Notes: generated from the letters alone by a model not told the origin. A stretch of 64,000 nucleotides of DNA from Limnohabitans_A sp048020265 (GCF_048020265.1 NZ_CP171843.1:1798001-1862000); one strand, 5' to 3'. Counted from the first letter of the stretch, positions 35,386 through 45,485 are shown. Translations and numbers: made by a program.

Positions 35386-35454
35386 CTGCAGACCAGAAGT
35401 TTGCAGCTCCCCGAACAGGGATGCAATTCAACCCACGTCGACCATCGCGATGGT
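35386..35454 (+). promoter_or_regulatory. Structured mRNA leader of the second giant gene
   Basis: H1 is CTGCAGAC (35386-35393) with GTTTGCAG (35399-35406), one G-T pair. H2 is TCCC (35408-35411) with GGGA (35418-35421). H3 is the palindrome ACCATCGCGATGGT (35441-35454). H1 has the same 21-base length as in the first leader, and H2 ends 51 bases before the ATG, against 52 in the first. Confidence 0.6.
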
Positions 35455-35472
35455 TGGCATTTGGAGTTCACC

Positions 35473-38400
35473 ATGGCTAAGAAAACCACATCCGGGAAAA
35501 AATCATATTCCCATGACACACCGACCGACGACAACGCGGTCGAGAGCGCATCGCTCTATGGTCAGGTCAATGCCCTCGCCCCAGCAGAGAATGCGCCGAC
35601 ACGCTTCGCCTCGCCAAGCGCTAGGTCCACGGCCTTAGAGGATGCGGGCCGTAGCGACTCGTATGGCACAGCTGCCATGCAAAACATTGGCGGCGAGGAG
35701 CGATTCGCAGCCAAAGCCTCGGCTTCGTTCAGCGTCAACAAGGTCTACCAACACTGGGCCGATGGCGATGCCATGCAAGGCACATCGGCCGAATGGAATA
35801 ACAACATCTTGTCCGAGACCAAATCGGATTACTTCGAGGGCGAAGTCGTGCCCCACGTCTTCTACTACAAAGCCAGCAACAGCCAACCGCTGGTCAACGG
35901 CCAGACCTACTCGTTCAATGTGACCTACAACTACTACCAAGGCAACACCAACGCCGGTGGCTTCCTGTTCATGACCACGCCGGATCTGGACCGCGATCCC
36001 TCGGAGTTTTCAGGCACCGAACCCACCACAGATGCCAGCTTTACCAACGGCGGCGGCATGCTGGGCAGCTTCCAGACCGTTGACGCCAACATCACCGGCG
36101 TGAGCGATGTGACTTACACCACCCGTGGCGGCGGCACGATGGACGGCCATGTCACCATCACCTTTGTCTACACCGGCCCCACCACCCAAGACGGTGGCGC
36201 AGAAATCCAGTACGGCCTGATGATCGCCTCGCCCGGCGATGTGCCGGACCAAGGCAGTGGCCCCACCCTGGGTGCTGCAGCCTGGACTGGCGGGTCCTTG
36301 CAAACCACCGTGGACATTGACGGCAAAGGGGCGATGTCCCTGCAACTCATGACTTCAGCCATCATCGAGGGTGAAATCAGTGGCATGAAATTCAACGACA
36401 TGGACGGCAACGGCGTGCGCGATGCCGATGGCGTCGACAACATGGCAGGCACCGCCGATGACGAAGTCGGCATGGCCGGCTGGACCATCTTCCTTGACCA
36501 GGATGCCGATGGCGTGCTGGATGCCGGTGAGCGCTCTGCCGTCACCAATGCCGAAGGCCGGTACAGCTTTTCGGTCACGCCCGATGCTGATCCATCAGAC
36601 CGGGACAACGACGCCTATGTGGTGCGTGAAGTCCAGCAAACCGGCTGGGTGCAAACCAGCATGAATCCGGAAGGCATTGTGATCACGGCCATGAACCCCA
36701 AGGCCATGAATGTGGATTTTGGCAACCAGCAGCCCATGCCCTCGCTCAACATCGTCAAAGATGCTTCAGTCCCTGGCGGAACCGCCAACGTGGTGGGTGA
36801 AGTCATCACCTACACCATCACCGTGCAAAACACGGGCAACCAGATGCTCACCGGCGTGACGGTCAGCGACCCGATGATCAGCGATTTGATGCTGGTGGCC
36901 GATGCGGCTTCTGCCGATAGCGAGCTGGACGTGGGCGAAAGCTGGACCTGGACCGGCACCCATGTGGTGACCCAGGCTGACATCGATGCAGGCGGTTACA
37001 TCGTCAACGTCGCGACCGCTGACTCCAACCAAACCGGCCCGGACACCGACGATGCCTCTGTGATGGTGGAGCAAACTGCTGCGCTGAACATCGTCAAAGA
37101 CGCTTCTGTTGCAGGTGGTACGGCCAACGCCGCTGGTGAAGTCATCGACTACACCATCGCTGTGAGCAACACTGGCAACCAGACTTTGACTGGCGTGACT
37201 GTGGCCGATCCGTTCATCAGCAACCTGACTTTGGTGGCTGACGCTGCTTCTGCCGATGGCGAGCTGGATGTGGGCGAGACTTGGTCCTACACCGCCAGCC
37301 ACGTCGTCACACAAGCCGAGATCGATGCGGGCACACCCATCGTCAACGTCGCAACTGCCGACTCTAACCAGACCGGCCCTGATACAGACGACGCATCTGT
37401 CACGGTGGAGCAATCTGCTGCACTGAACATCGTCAAAGACGCTTCTGTTGCAGGTGGCACCGCCGACGCTGCAGGCGAAGTCATCGACTACACCATCGCG
37501 GTCAGCAACACTGGTAACCAGACTCTGACAGGCGTCACCGTGGCCGACCCGTTCATCAGCAACCTCGTACTGGTGGCCGACGCTGCTTCGGCCGATGGCG
37601 AGCTGGATGTGGGTGAGACTTGGTCCTACACCGCCAGCCATGTGGTCACTCAAGCCGAGATCGACGCCGGTGGCAACATCGTCAACGTCGCGACGGCTGA
37701 TTCCAACCAGACAGACCCTGACACCGACGACGCTTCCGTGGCTGTTGAACAAACCCCAGGTTTGAACATCGTCAAGGATGCATCCGTCGCTGGTGGTACA
37801 GCTAACGCGGCCGGTGAAGTCATCGACTACACCATCAGCGTGCAAAACACCGGCAACCAGACGCTCACTGGCGTCACGGTGGTTGATCCGTTCGCCAGCA
37901 ACCTGTTACTGGTCGCCGATGCGGCTTCTGCCGATGGCGAGCTGGATGTGGGCGAGACTTGGAGCTACACCGCAAGCCATGTCGTCACACAAGCCGAGAT
38001 TGACGCGGGTTCGCCTATCGTCAACGTCGCGACGGCTGATTCAGAGCAAACTGGTCCCGACACAGACGACGCTTCTGTGGCTGTTGAACAAACCCCAGGT
38101 TTGAACATCGTCAAGGACGCATCTGTGGCTGGTGGCAGCGCCGACAGCGCAGGCGAAGTCATTGCCTATGCGATCAGCGTGCAGAACACCGGCAACCAGA
38201 CTTTGACTGGCGTAACTGTGGCCGATCCGTTCATCAGCAACCTGGTTTTGGTGGCCGATGCTGCTTCGGCCGATGGCGAGCTGGATGTGGGCGAGACCTG
38301 GTCCTACACCGCCAGCCACGTCGTCACACAAGCCGAGATCGATGCGGGCACACCTATCGTCAACGTCGCGACAGCCGACTCGAACCAGACTGGCCCCGAC

Positions 38401-41400
38401 ACCGACGACGCTTCCGTGGTTGTGGAACAAACTCCTGGCCTGAACATCGTCAAGGACGCCTCTGTGGCAGGTGGCACCGCCAACGCCGCTGGCGAAGTCA
38501 TCGACTACACCATTGCCGTCAGCAACACCGGCAACCAGACTTTGACTGGCGTGACTGTGGCCGACCCGTTCATCAGCAACCTTGTGCTGGTGGCTGACGC
38601 CGCTTCTGCCGATGGCGAGCTGGATGTGGGTGAGACCTGGTCCTACACCGCCAGCCATGTGGTCACTCAAGCCGAAATTGATGCGGGTACACCCATCGTC
38701 AACGTCGCGACGGCTGACTCCAACCAGACAGGTCCTGACACCGACGACGCATCTGTCTCGGTGGAGCAATCTGCTGCACTGAACATCGTCAAAGACGCTT
38801 CTGTTGCAGGTGGCACCGCCGACGCTGCAGGCGAAGTCATCGACTACACCATCGCGGTCAGCAACACTGGTAACCAGACTCTGACAGGCGTCACCGTGGC
38901 CGACCCGTTCATCAGCAACCTCGTACTGGTGGCCGACGCTGCTTCGGCCGATGGCGAGCTGGATGTGGGTGAGACTTGGTCCTACACCGCCAGCCATGTG
39001 GTCACTCAAGCCGAGATCGACGCCGGTGGCAACATCGTCAACGTCGCGACGGCTGATTCCAACCAGACAGACCCTGACACCGACGACGCTTCCGTGGCTG
39101 TTGAACAAACCCCAGGTTTGAACATCGTCAAGGATGCATCCGTCGCTGGTGGTACAGCTAACGCGGCCGGTGAAGTCATCGACTACACCATCAGCGTGCA
39201 AAACACCGGCAACCAGACGCTCACTGGCGTCACGGTGGTTGATCCGTTCGCCAGCAACCTGTTACTGGTCGCCGATGCGGCTTCGGCCGATGGCGAGCTG
39301 GATGTGGGTGAGACCTGGTCCTACACCGCCAGCCACGCTGTCACCCAAGCAGAGATGGATGCTGGCACGCCCATCGTCAACGTGGCCACCGCCGATTCGA
39401 TTCAGACCGGCCCGGACACCGACGACGCTTCCGTGGCTGTTGAACAGGCACCCGCCATCGCTGTGGACAAAGCCATTGCCACCATCACGGGGGGCAACGG
39501 CAACACCTCGGCCGATGCTGCGGGGGATGTTCTCAACTACACCATCACCGTGTCCAACCCCGGCAATGTGACCCTGACCGATGTGACCGTGGTGGACGTC
39601 TTGACCGGCCTGAATACCGTGGGCCTGACCTTGGCGCCCGGACAAAGCCAGACCTACATGACCAGCTATGTCTTGACACAACAGGATCTGGACAGCAACG
39701 GCGGCGGTGACGGCTACATAGAGAACACAGCCACAGCCGACAGTGCACAAACCAGCGCCGTGAGCGATGTGGAGCCCATCCAGGTGCTGCCTCGTCCTTC
39801 ACTTTCGCTGAACAAGTCACTGGTCGCCATCATTGGCGGCAACGGTAACTCGATAGCTGATGCGGCAGGCGATGTGCTCCAGTACACCGCCACCGTGGTC
39901 AACGAAGGCACCGTGACCTTGACCAACGTCTCGGTGACGGACGTCGACACAGGCTTGAATGTGACCGGTTTGACACTCGCACCCGGCCAATCGGCGGTGT
40001 ACGACTCCAGTTACATCTTGACCCAGGCCGATGTGGACAGCAATGGCGATGGCGACGGTTACCACGACAACATCGCCACGGCAGACTCCGACCAGACAGA
40101 CCTCCTGTCGGACGCGGAATCGACGCCCCTGCTGCGCACCATCGGGCTGGGTGTCGAGAAAAACGTCTCCAGCATCACCGGTGGCAACAACAACGGGTTC
40201 GCAGACTTGGCGGGTGAGTCCCTCAACTACACGATCCGGGTCTACAACGCGGGGACAGTCACTTTGACCAACGTGACCGTGCTGGACGACTTGACCGGCT
40301 TGAGCCAGACCATTGCTTCTTTGGCACCTGGCGCCAACCAGTTGTACCAGACCAGCTACACGCTGACTCAGGCCGATTTGGACAGCAACGGTGGCGGCAA
40401 CGGCTACATCGAAAACTCGACGGTGGTGGATTCGGACCAGACGCTTCCGGGTGTCGACAACGAAACCGTGCAACTGATCCGCTCTCCGGTGCTGTACCTC
40501 GACAAGACGTTCGTGAACGTCACGGGGGGCAACGGCAACAACCTGATCGATGCCGTGGGCGATGTGTTGAACTACCGGATCGTGGTGGCCAACCCCAGCA
40601 ACGTGACCTTGACCGAAGTGTCGATTGCGGAACCCCTGACCGGTCTGACGGTCAGCAACCTGACCCTGGCGCCTGGACAAATCGAGACCTACCTGACCAG
40701 CTACACCCTGACCCAGGCAGACATCGACAACAACGGCGGCGGCGACGGTTACATCGACAACGTGGCGGTGGCAGATTCGGCACAGACCGAATCGGTCCGC
40801 GACATCGAGTCGGTGCCTGTGCTGCGCAGTATCGGTATGGACTTTGACAAGGGCATCGTCGGCATCAACGGCGGCAACGGCAATGACCTGGCCGATGCCG
40901 CGGGCGATGTGCTGAACTATGTCTTCACGGTGAGCAACCCCGGCAGCGTGACCTTGACCAACTTGACGGTGGTCGATGACTTAACGGGCATGAGCGAGAC
41001 ATTGGCTTCGCTGGCCCCCGGCGCGACGGTCACCTACAACTCCAGCTACGTGTTGACCCAGGCCGACCTGGACAGCAACGCGGGAGGCGACGGTGTGCTG
41101 ATCAACACCGCCACCGCCGACACCAGCGAAACACCGGTGTTCACGGATTCGGAAGGCGTCACGGTGGTCTACCAGCCCATCATTGACCTGACCAAGTACG
41201 TGTCGGTGGACAACGGTGCCACCTGGGACGATGCCAACGGCCCCACCGGTCCGCTGTTGTCGTCCGCCTCGGGGATTGATCCGCAGTTCCGTTACACCGT
41301 GACCAACAGCGGCAACATCACACTCGGCGACGTCACCCTGACCGATGCCGTGTATGACCTGAACGGCGCTGAGGCCGGTGGCGCGTACTCCTTCGGTAGC

Positions 41401-41541
41401 TTGGCTGTAGGAGCCACTGCAGAGTTCATCTTCACGGGTGCTGCATGGGCCGAAGGTCAACAGTCTGGCGATGCCGCGGTGTCTGTGGCGGCCATGCCTT
41501 TGGTGCTGGACATCGACAACGCCTATTACCTGGGTGTTTGA
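35473..41541 (+). CDS. Giant repeat surface protein 2, probable type I secretion substrate
   Basis: This 2022-aa paralogue of the preceding protein has the same layout. A non-Sec N-terminus (MAKKTTSGKKSYS) leads into the shared N-terminal domain (about 80-305) and an SdrD-B-like domain (GEISGMKFNDMDGNGVRDADG). Then come eight type A repeats of exactly 113 residues (36745-39456), five type B repeats, and a C-terminal domain ending VLDIDNAYYLGV. The first paralogue has only two type A repeats, so the length difference is due to repeat number. Repeats are rich in Asp, Thr and Asn. The ATG at 35473 matches the paralogue and follows TTGGAG; the frame is open 120 bases further upstream. Confidence 0.82.
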   Translation: MAKKTTSGKKSYSHDTPTDDNAVESASLYGQVNALAPAENAPTRFASPSARSTALEDAGRSDSYGTAAMQNIGGEERFAAKASASFSVNKVYQHWADGDAMQGTSAEWNNNILSETKSDYFEGEVVPHVFYYKASNSQPLVNGQTYSFNVTYNYYQGNTNAGGFLFMTTPDLDRDPSEFSGTEPTTDASFTNGGGMLGSFQTVDANITGVSDVTYTTRGGGTMDGHVTITFVYTGPTTQDGGAEIQYGLMIASPGDVPDQGSGPTLGAAAWTGGSLQTTVDIDGKGAMSLQLMTSAIIEGEISGMKFNDMDGNGVRDADGVDNMAGTADDEVGMAGWTIFLDQDADGVLDAGERSAVTNAEGRYSFSVTPDADPSDRDNDAYVVREVQQTGWVQTSMNPEGIVITAMNPKAMNVDFGNQQPMPSLNIVKDASVPGGTANVVGEVITYTITVQNTGNQMLTGVTVSDPMISDLMLVADAASADSELDVGESWTWTGTHVVTQADIDAGGYIVNVATADSNQTGPDTDDASVMVEQTAALNIVKDASVAGGTANAAGEVIDYTIAVSNTGNQTLTGVTVADPFISNLTLVADAASADGELDVGETWSYTASHVVTQAEIDAGTPIVNVATADSNQTGPDTDDASVTVEQSAALNIVKDASVAGGTADAAGEVIDYTIAVSNTGNQTLTGVTVADPFISNLVLVADAASADGELDVGETWSYTASHVVTQAEIDAGGNIVNVATADSNQTDPDTDDASVAVEQTPGLNIVKDASVAGGTANAAGEVIDYTISVQNTGNQTLTGVTVVDPFASNLLLVADAASADGELDVGETWSYTASHVVTQAEIDAGSPIVNVATADSEQTGPDTDDASVAVEQTPGLNIVKDASVAGGSADSAGEVIAYAISVQNTGNQTLTGVTVADPFISNLVLVADAASADGELDVGETWSYTASHVVTQAEIDAGTPIVNVATADSNQTGPDTDDASVVVEQTPGLNIVKDASVAGGTANAAGEVIDYTIAVSNTGNQTLTGVTVADPFISNLVLVADAASADGELDVGETWSYTASHVVTQAEIDAGTPIVNVATADSNQTGPDTDDASVSVEQSAALNIVKDASVAGGTADAAGEVIDYTIAVSNTGNQTLTGVTVADPFISNLVLVADAASADGELDVGETWSYTASHVVTQAEIDAGGNIVNVATADSNQTDPDTDDASVAVEQTPGLNIVKDASVAGGTANAAGEVIDYTISVQNTGNQTLTGVTVVDPFASNLLLVADAASADGELDVGETWSYTASHAVTQAEMDAGTPIVNVATADSIQTGPDTDDASVAVEQAPAIAVDKAIATITGGNGNTSADAAGDVLNYTITVSNPGNVTLTDVTVVDVLTGLNTVGLTLAPGQSQTYMTSYVLTQQDLDSNGGGDGYIENTATADSAQTSAVSDVEPIQVLPRPSLSLNKSLVAIIGGNGNSIADAAGDVLQYTATVVNEGTVTLTNVSVTDVDTGLNVTGLTLAPGQSAVYDSSYILTQADVDSNGDGDGYHDNIATADSDQTDLLSDAESTPLLRTIGLGVEKNVSSITGGNNNGFADLAGESLNYTIRVYNAGTVTLTNVTVLDDLTGLSQTIASLAPGANQLYQTSYTLTQADLDSNGGGNGYIENSTVVDSDQTLPGVDNETVQLIRSPVLYLDKTFVNVTGGNGNNLIDAVGDVLNYRIVVANPSNVTLTEVSIAEPLTGLTVSNLTLAPGQIETYLTSYTLTQADIDNNGGGDGYIDNVAVADSAQTESVRDIESVPVLRSIGMDFDKGIVGINGGNGNDLADAAGDVLNYVFTVSNPGSVTLTNLTVVDDLTGMSETLASLAPGATVTYNSSYVLTQADLDSNAGGDGVLINTATADTSETPVFTDSEGVTVVYQPIIDLTKYVSVDNGATWDDANGPTGPLLSSASGIDPQFRYTVTNSGNITLGDVTLTDAVYDLNGAEAGGAYSFGSLAVGATAEFIFTGAAWAEGQQSGDAAVSVAAMPLVLDIDNAYYLGV
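37403..37928 (+). repeat. 526-base perfect direct repeat, copy 1
   Basis: Identical by eye to 38759-39284, offset 1356 bases, which is exactly four repeat units. Single mismatches at 37402/38758 and 37929/39285 bound the match. Confidence 0.9.
38759..39284 (+). repeat. 526-base perfect direct repeat, copy 2
   Basis: Second copy of the sequence at 37403-37928, inside repeat units 7 and 8. Confidence 0.9.
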
Positions 41542-41594
41542 AGTGTCTGCCTGAAGCACGATGCCCCTTGACACCTTGTTGAGGGCCTGAAACG

Positions 41595-41627
41595 AAACGG
41601 GTAAGCCTTGCGGCTTACCCGTTTTTT
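41595..41627 (+). terminator. Rho-independent terminator after the second giant gene
   Basis: GGGTAAGCC (41599-41607) pairs with GGCTTACCC (41612-41620), extended by C-G and A-T pairs, and ends in a T-run (41622-41627). It separates the giant genes from the secretion operon, which should therefore have its own promoter between 41628 and 41760; none is obvious. Confidence 0.9.
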
Positions 41628-41771
41628 CATGGGCTACCGATTTGTCAGTAAGTCCCTTATCGGTTTCAAAGGATGCCCAGTCACACCGCATCAACCTAAG
41701 CTGAGTGCAGGGTTTGTATCGCCAGAGCCGCCCATGCATTTCATTCCGTTGTCTAAAAACACAGGAGGTTT

Positions 41772-43169
41772 ATGTCACTGTTGACCCCCCACACATGGTG
41801 CCTTGCAGCCGCCCTGCTGCCAAGTTGGTGCTGTGCACAAAGCCTGCAAGAGGCGGTATGGATGGCCCTGGCCAATTACCCCAGCATCGCCTCGGCCAAA
41901 TCTAAAACAGAAGCCGCCCGGTCGGACATCACCCGTGCCAAAGGTGCGCACTGGCCTCAGCTGTCTTGGTCCGGCACCTACAGCGACTACCGCAACGACG
42001 CCTTGGGTAAGCGCTGGACGCAAACCCCGACCTTGAGCTTGAACCTGTGGTCAGGCGGACGCATCCAGTCCGATGTCGAACGCTCCGAGGCGCTGGCCAA
42101 GGCCAGTCAAAAACAGGAACAGATCACCCGCGACGACGTGGCCCTGCTCAGCAGCGAAGCCTATCTGCAGTGGGCGCACGCCAGGCAGATGGTGAGCCTG
42201 GCCCAGCAAAATTTGAGTACCCACGACAAAATCCTGCAGGACTTCCAGACCATCACCCAAGTCGATCCGGGCCGCCGCATCGACTTGAACCAGGCGCAGG
42301 TACGCCATGACAACGCCCGACTGGTCTTGCTCAAAAATGAGACCGAGCGGGCGGTGGCTGCAGAGCGTTTGGCCCGCATGCTGATGGCCCCGGCACCGGC
42401 TGAGCCCAGCGGCCTGGACTTTTCGCCCCCCGTGCCTTATGCCTCGCTGGACCAGGCCCAGGCGCAGCTGGGCGATCAACACCCGGTGATTGCCAGACTT
42501 CTGGCGCAACGCGAGGCCGCAGCGGCCAGCATCCGTTATGCCCAAGCCCAAAATGCGCCCACGGTCAACCTCACGCATGCCAAATCGACCACACCTGGCA
42601 TCACCGACGGTCAGTTTGTCACCCAACTGCAGTTGAACCTGCCCTTGTTCGATGGCGGCACAGCCCGTGGCGCCGTGGGCGTGGCCACCGCCAATTTGCA
42701 GGCGCTGGAGTCCGACCTTCAGGAAACACGGCTGATCCTGAGCGAAGAACTGGCCAGCGCCTGGGCCAGCTGGTTGTCTTCCTCCAGCCGTGCCACCATG
42801 GGGCAACAGCAAGCCCTCACAGCGCAAGATCTGGCACGAGGTTATGTCCAGCAGTTCCGTGTGGGCCGTCGTTCCTTGCTCGATTTGTTGAACATCCAAA
42901 GCGACCTGTACACCTACCAAAGCAATGCGGCCACCGCCTTGCACGAATCGCGCTTGTCTCAGGCCCGCATCCTGGCCAGTCTGGGCCAACTGGCCAACGC
43001 CTATGCGCCAAGCGCCACTGCCCGGGCGCCTGCAGGTGCTGCCCTGCAGGCTGCACCGGACACCGTGGTGGTCACCCTGGCCAAGGCCTTCGGCGACCAC
43101 AGCCTCGCGCCGCAGTGGCCTGCCGAATTGGCCGCGCCTACGCCCACCCCACCCCACCACCCAGAGTGA
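41772..43169 (+). CDS. TolC family outer-membrane protein of type I secretion
   Basis: This 465-aa protein has a signal peptide (hydrophobic residues about 8-21, cleavage near CCAQ) and the two TolC outer-membrane-efflux repeats, starting SLQEAVWMALANYPSI and, in the second half, AQLGDQHPVIARLLAQREAA. Helical segments contain the YVQQFRVGRRSLLDLLNIQ motif typical of TolC/AggA-type secretion channels. It forms the trimeric exit duct. A strong AGGAGG lies at 41763-41768. Only four bases separate it from the ABC transporter gene. The C-terminal 45 residues are Pro/Ala-rich and not conserved. Confidence 0.93.
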   Translation: MSLLTPHTWCLAAALLPSWCCAQSLQEAVWMALANYPSIASAKSKTEAARSDITRAKGAHWPQLSWSGTYSDYRNDALGKRWTQTPTLSLNLWSGGRIQSDVERSEALAKASQKQEQITRDDVALLSSEAYLQWAHARQMVSLAQQNLSTHDKILQDFQTITQVDPGRRIDLNQAQVRHDNARLVLLKNETERAVAAERLARMLMAPAPAEPSGLDFSPPVPYASLDQAQAQLGDQHPVIARLLAQREAAAASIRYAQAQNAPTVNLTHAKSTTPGITDGQFVTQLQLNLPLFDGGTARGAVGVATANLQALESDLQETRLILSEELASAWASWLSSSSRATMGQQQALTAQDLARGYVQQFRVGRRSLLDLLNIQSDLYTYQSNAATALHESRLSQARILASLGQLANAYAPSATARAPAGAALQAAPDTVVVTLAKAFGDHSLAPQWPAELAAPTPTPPHHPE

Positions 43170-43173
43170 CCCC

Positions 43174-45468
43174 ATGGACCAACTTGCTTTTTCCGCTTCG
43201 GACATCCACAGCGCTACCAAAGCGCCCGTGACCACACCACCGACTGGCCCGTCCAGCGCACCCGAACGCGATCCCTTGCTGGTATGCCTGGCCATGACCG
43301 CCAAACGGATCGACCGGGAAGTCCACCTCTCGGCACTGCGTGCAGGTTTCGCTGTGGACGAAGAAGGCCGGATTCCCATGAATGCTTACCCCGATTTGGC
43401 CCAGCTGCACGGCATGATCGCGGTCTGGTCGCGCACAGAACTGGCGCAAATCCCCAGTTACGTGCTGCCCGTCATCGTGCCCCTGGTCGATGGCCGCGCG
43501 GTGGTGCTGGTGTCGGTGCTTGGCCAAACCGCCCAGGTGCTGACAGCCGAAACCGGCATGGCCGACATCGCCATGTCCATGGACGAGCTCCAACGCCTGA
43601 GCTACGGCGAGATCCTGGTGGTCAAAGCAGCGACGCAAAAGTCGGCCCAGCAACTGGTGCCCTTCAAAGGCGCGGCCCTGTCATGGTTCTGGAACACGGT
43701 GTGGCGCTACAAGGGCTTTTACATCGAGTCCATGATGGCGGCCGTGGTGGCCAACGTGCTCACGCTGGCGGCCGTGTTCTTTGCCATGAACGTCTACGAC
43801 CGGGTGGTGCCCACCCAGGCCTACACCTCGCTGTGGACGCTGGCCATTGGCACCACGGTGGCCATCCTGCTGGAGTTTGGCGTGCGCTGGCTCAAGGCCA
43901 GGCTGGTCGATCTGGCGGGCCGCAAAGCCGATCTGAGTCTGAACGCTATGCTGCTGCGCGAGATCATGGCCATCCGACTGGAACACCGCCCGCAATCCAT
44001 TGGCATCTTCGCCAGCTCGATGCGCGACTTCGAATCGCTGCGCGACTTCATGTCCTCGGCCTCGATGGTGCTGGTGGTCGACATGCCGTTCATCTTGCTG
44101 TTCCTGGTGCTGATCGGTGTCATCGGCGGCCCGATTGCCTGGATACCGGCTGCGGCTGTACCGATTCTGGTGATCGTGGGTCTGTGGGCACAGCGCCCGC
44201 TGATGCGGGCCATGCGAGAGAACATGAAGGAGAGCGGTGACAAGCAAAGTGTGTTGGTCGAGTCGCTGCTCAATCTGGAAATGCTCAAGGCCCACAATGC
44301 CGAGAGCTACTTGCAAAGGCGCTGGGAAAACGCCAACCTGGCCGCCACCGATTCGTACAAACAGATCCGCTCCCTCACCAACCTGATGCTGGGCCTGACC
44401 GCTACTTTGCAGCAACTGGTGACGGTGGGCATGGTGGTGTATGGGGTGTACCTGATCGGTGACAACTCCCTCACCCTCGGCGGCCTGATCGCCTCGGTCA
44501 TCCTGGCCGGTCGTGCCATCTCACCGCTGGGCAGCATCATGGCATTGGCCGCACGCTACCAACAGGCCCGCAGCTCGCTCGACACGCTGGACGCCCTGAT
44601 GAAGCGCCCCCGCGACCGCGATGGCGAGCGCCGCTATGTGGTGCCCGAGCGCATCGCAGGCAGCCTGAGCGCCGACCAACTTGAATTTGCCTACCCAGGC
44701 GAGCACCAGATCCCCGTCATCCGCAAGTTGACATTGAACCTGCCCGCTGGCCAACACCTGGCATTGCTCGGGCGCATTGGCAGCGGCAAAAGCACCTTGC
44801 TGCGTTTGCTGGCCGGCTTGTACACGCCGCTGGGTGGGCGGGTCTCGATCGACGGGGTGGACCTGCAGCAGCTCGAACCGGCCGAAATTCGCAGCCGCCT
44901 GGGCTATGTGGGCCAGGAGGCCCAACTGTTTCAAGGCAGCCTGCGCGACAATCTGGTGCTGTCGGACAGCTGGATCAGCGACACACGGCTCATCGAGGTG
45001 CTGCAAAAGCTCGACATGTACGCCATGGTGGCCAGCCACCCGCGTGGTCTGGACATGCCGCTGACCGAGGCTGGCGGTGGCTTGTCGGGTGGCCAGCGGC
45101 AAATGCTGGCCATTGCCCGCATGATGCTGCGCGACCCGGCCCTGGTGTTCCTGGACGAGCCGACCTCGATGATGGACCAGACCAGCGAAGCCAAAGTGAT
45201 CGAGGTGCTGGGCCAATGGCTCCAGGGACGCACCTTGGTGCTGTCCACCCACCGCCTGCAGTTGCTGGTGTGGGTGGAGCGCATAGCCCTGATGGACAAC
45301 GGCCAGATTTTGCTGGAGGGTCCGCGCGAAGAAGTCCTGCGGAAACTCGCCGTGGGGGTGGCTCCTAAATCAGGGCAAACCACGCGCACACGAACCCCCA
45401 GCAAAGCCAATGCCAGCGCCGCAACACCCGTTGCACCCGCAGCACCCACGACACCTGCCGCAGCCTGA
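43174..45468 (+). CDS. Type I secretion ABC transporter (permease/ATPase, LapB/HlyB type)
   Basis: This 764-aa protein combines an N-terminal C39-peptidase-like domain (about 30-155), a six-helix membrane domain (about 180-460) and an ATPase. The first lacks the catalytic cysteine context of a true peptidase, as in RTX exporters of the HlyB/LapB group, so the cargo should be secreted without leader cleavage. The ATPase has Walker A GRIGSGKST (about 533-541), signature LSGGQRQ, Walker B ALVFLDEPT and the switch histidine in STHR. The Ala/Pro/Thr-rich C-terminal tail (about 735-764) is unusual. It should couple ATP hydrolysis to export of the giant proteins. Confidence 0.93.
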   Translation: MDQLAFSASDIHSATKAPVTTPPTGPSSAPERDPLLVCLAMTAKRIDREVHLSALRAGFAVDEEGRIPMNAYPDLAQLHGMIAVWSRTELAQIPSYVLPVIVPLVDGRAVVLVSVLGQTAQVLTAETGMADIAMSMDELQRLSYGEILVVKAATQKSAQQLVPFKGAALSWFWNTVWRYKGFYIESMMAAVVANVLTLAAVFFAMNVYDRVVPTQAYTSLWTLAIGTTVAILLEFGVRWLKARLVDLAGRKADLSLNAMLLREIMAIRLEHRPQSIGIFASSMRDFESLRDFMSSASMVLVVDMPFILLFLVLIGVIGGPIAWIPAAAVPILVIVGLWAQRPLMRAMRENMKESGDKQSVLVESLLNLEMLKAHNAESYLQRRWENANLAATDSYKQIRSLTNLMLGLTATLQQLVTVGMVVYGVYLIGDNSLTLGGLIASVILAGRAISPLGSIMALAARYQQARSSLDTLDALMKRPRDRDGERRYVVPERIAGSLSADQLEFAYPGEHQIPVIRKLTLNLPAGQHLALLGRIGSGKSTLLRLLAGLYTPLGGRVSIDGVDLQQLEPAEIRSRLGYVGQEAQLFQGSLRDNLVLSDSWISDTRLIEVLQKLDMYAMVASHPRGLDMPLTEAGGGLSGGQRQMLAIARMMLRDPALVFLDEPTSMMDQTSEAKVIEVLGQWLQGRTLVLSTHRLQLLVWVERIALMDNGQILLEGPREEVLRKLAVGVAPKSGQTTRTRTPSKANASAATPVAPAAPTTPAAA

Positions 45469-45485
45469 GGGCGAGAGGAATCCAC

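Larger units (their letters stand above)
36745..39456 (+). repeat. Eight tandem 339-base repeats inside the second giant gene
   Basis: Each unit encodes 113 residues starting LNIVKDASV and containing TGNQTLTGVTV, VADAASADGELDVGETW and a TGPDTDDASV-type end. Repeats 3-4 and 7-8 are almost identical at DNA level. Confidence 0.95.

Noticed and set aside
36745..39456. Regular tandem repeats, considered as a CRISPR array
   Set aside because: Units are 339 bases, in frame, without spacers; they are coding repeats.
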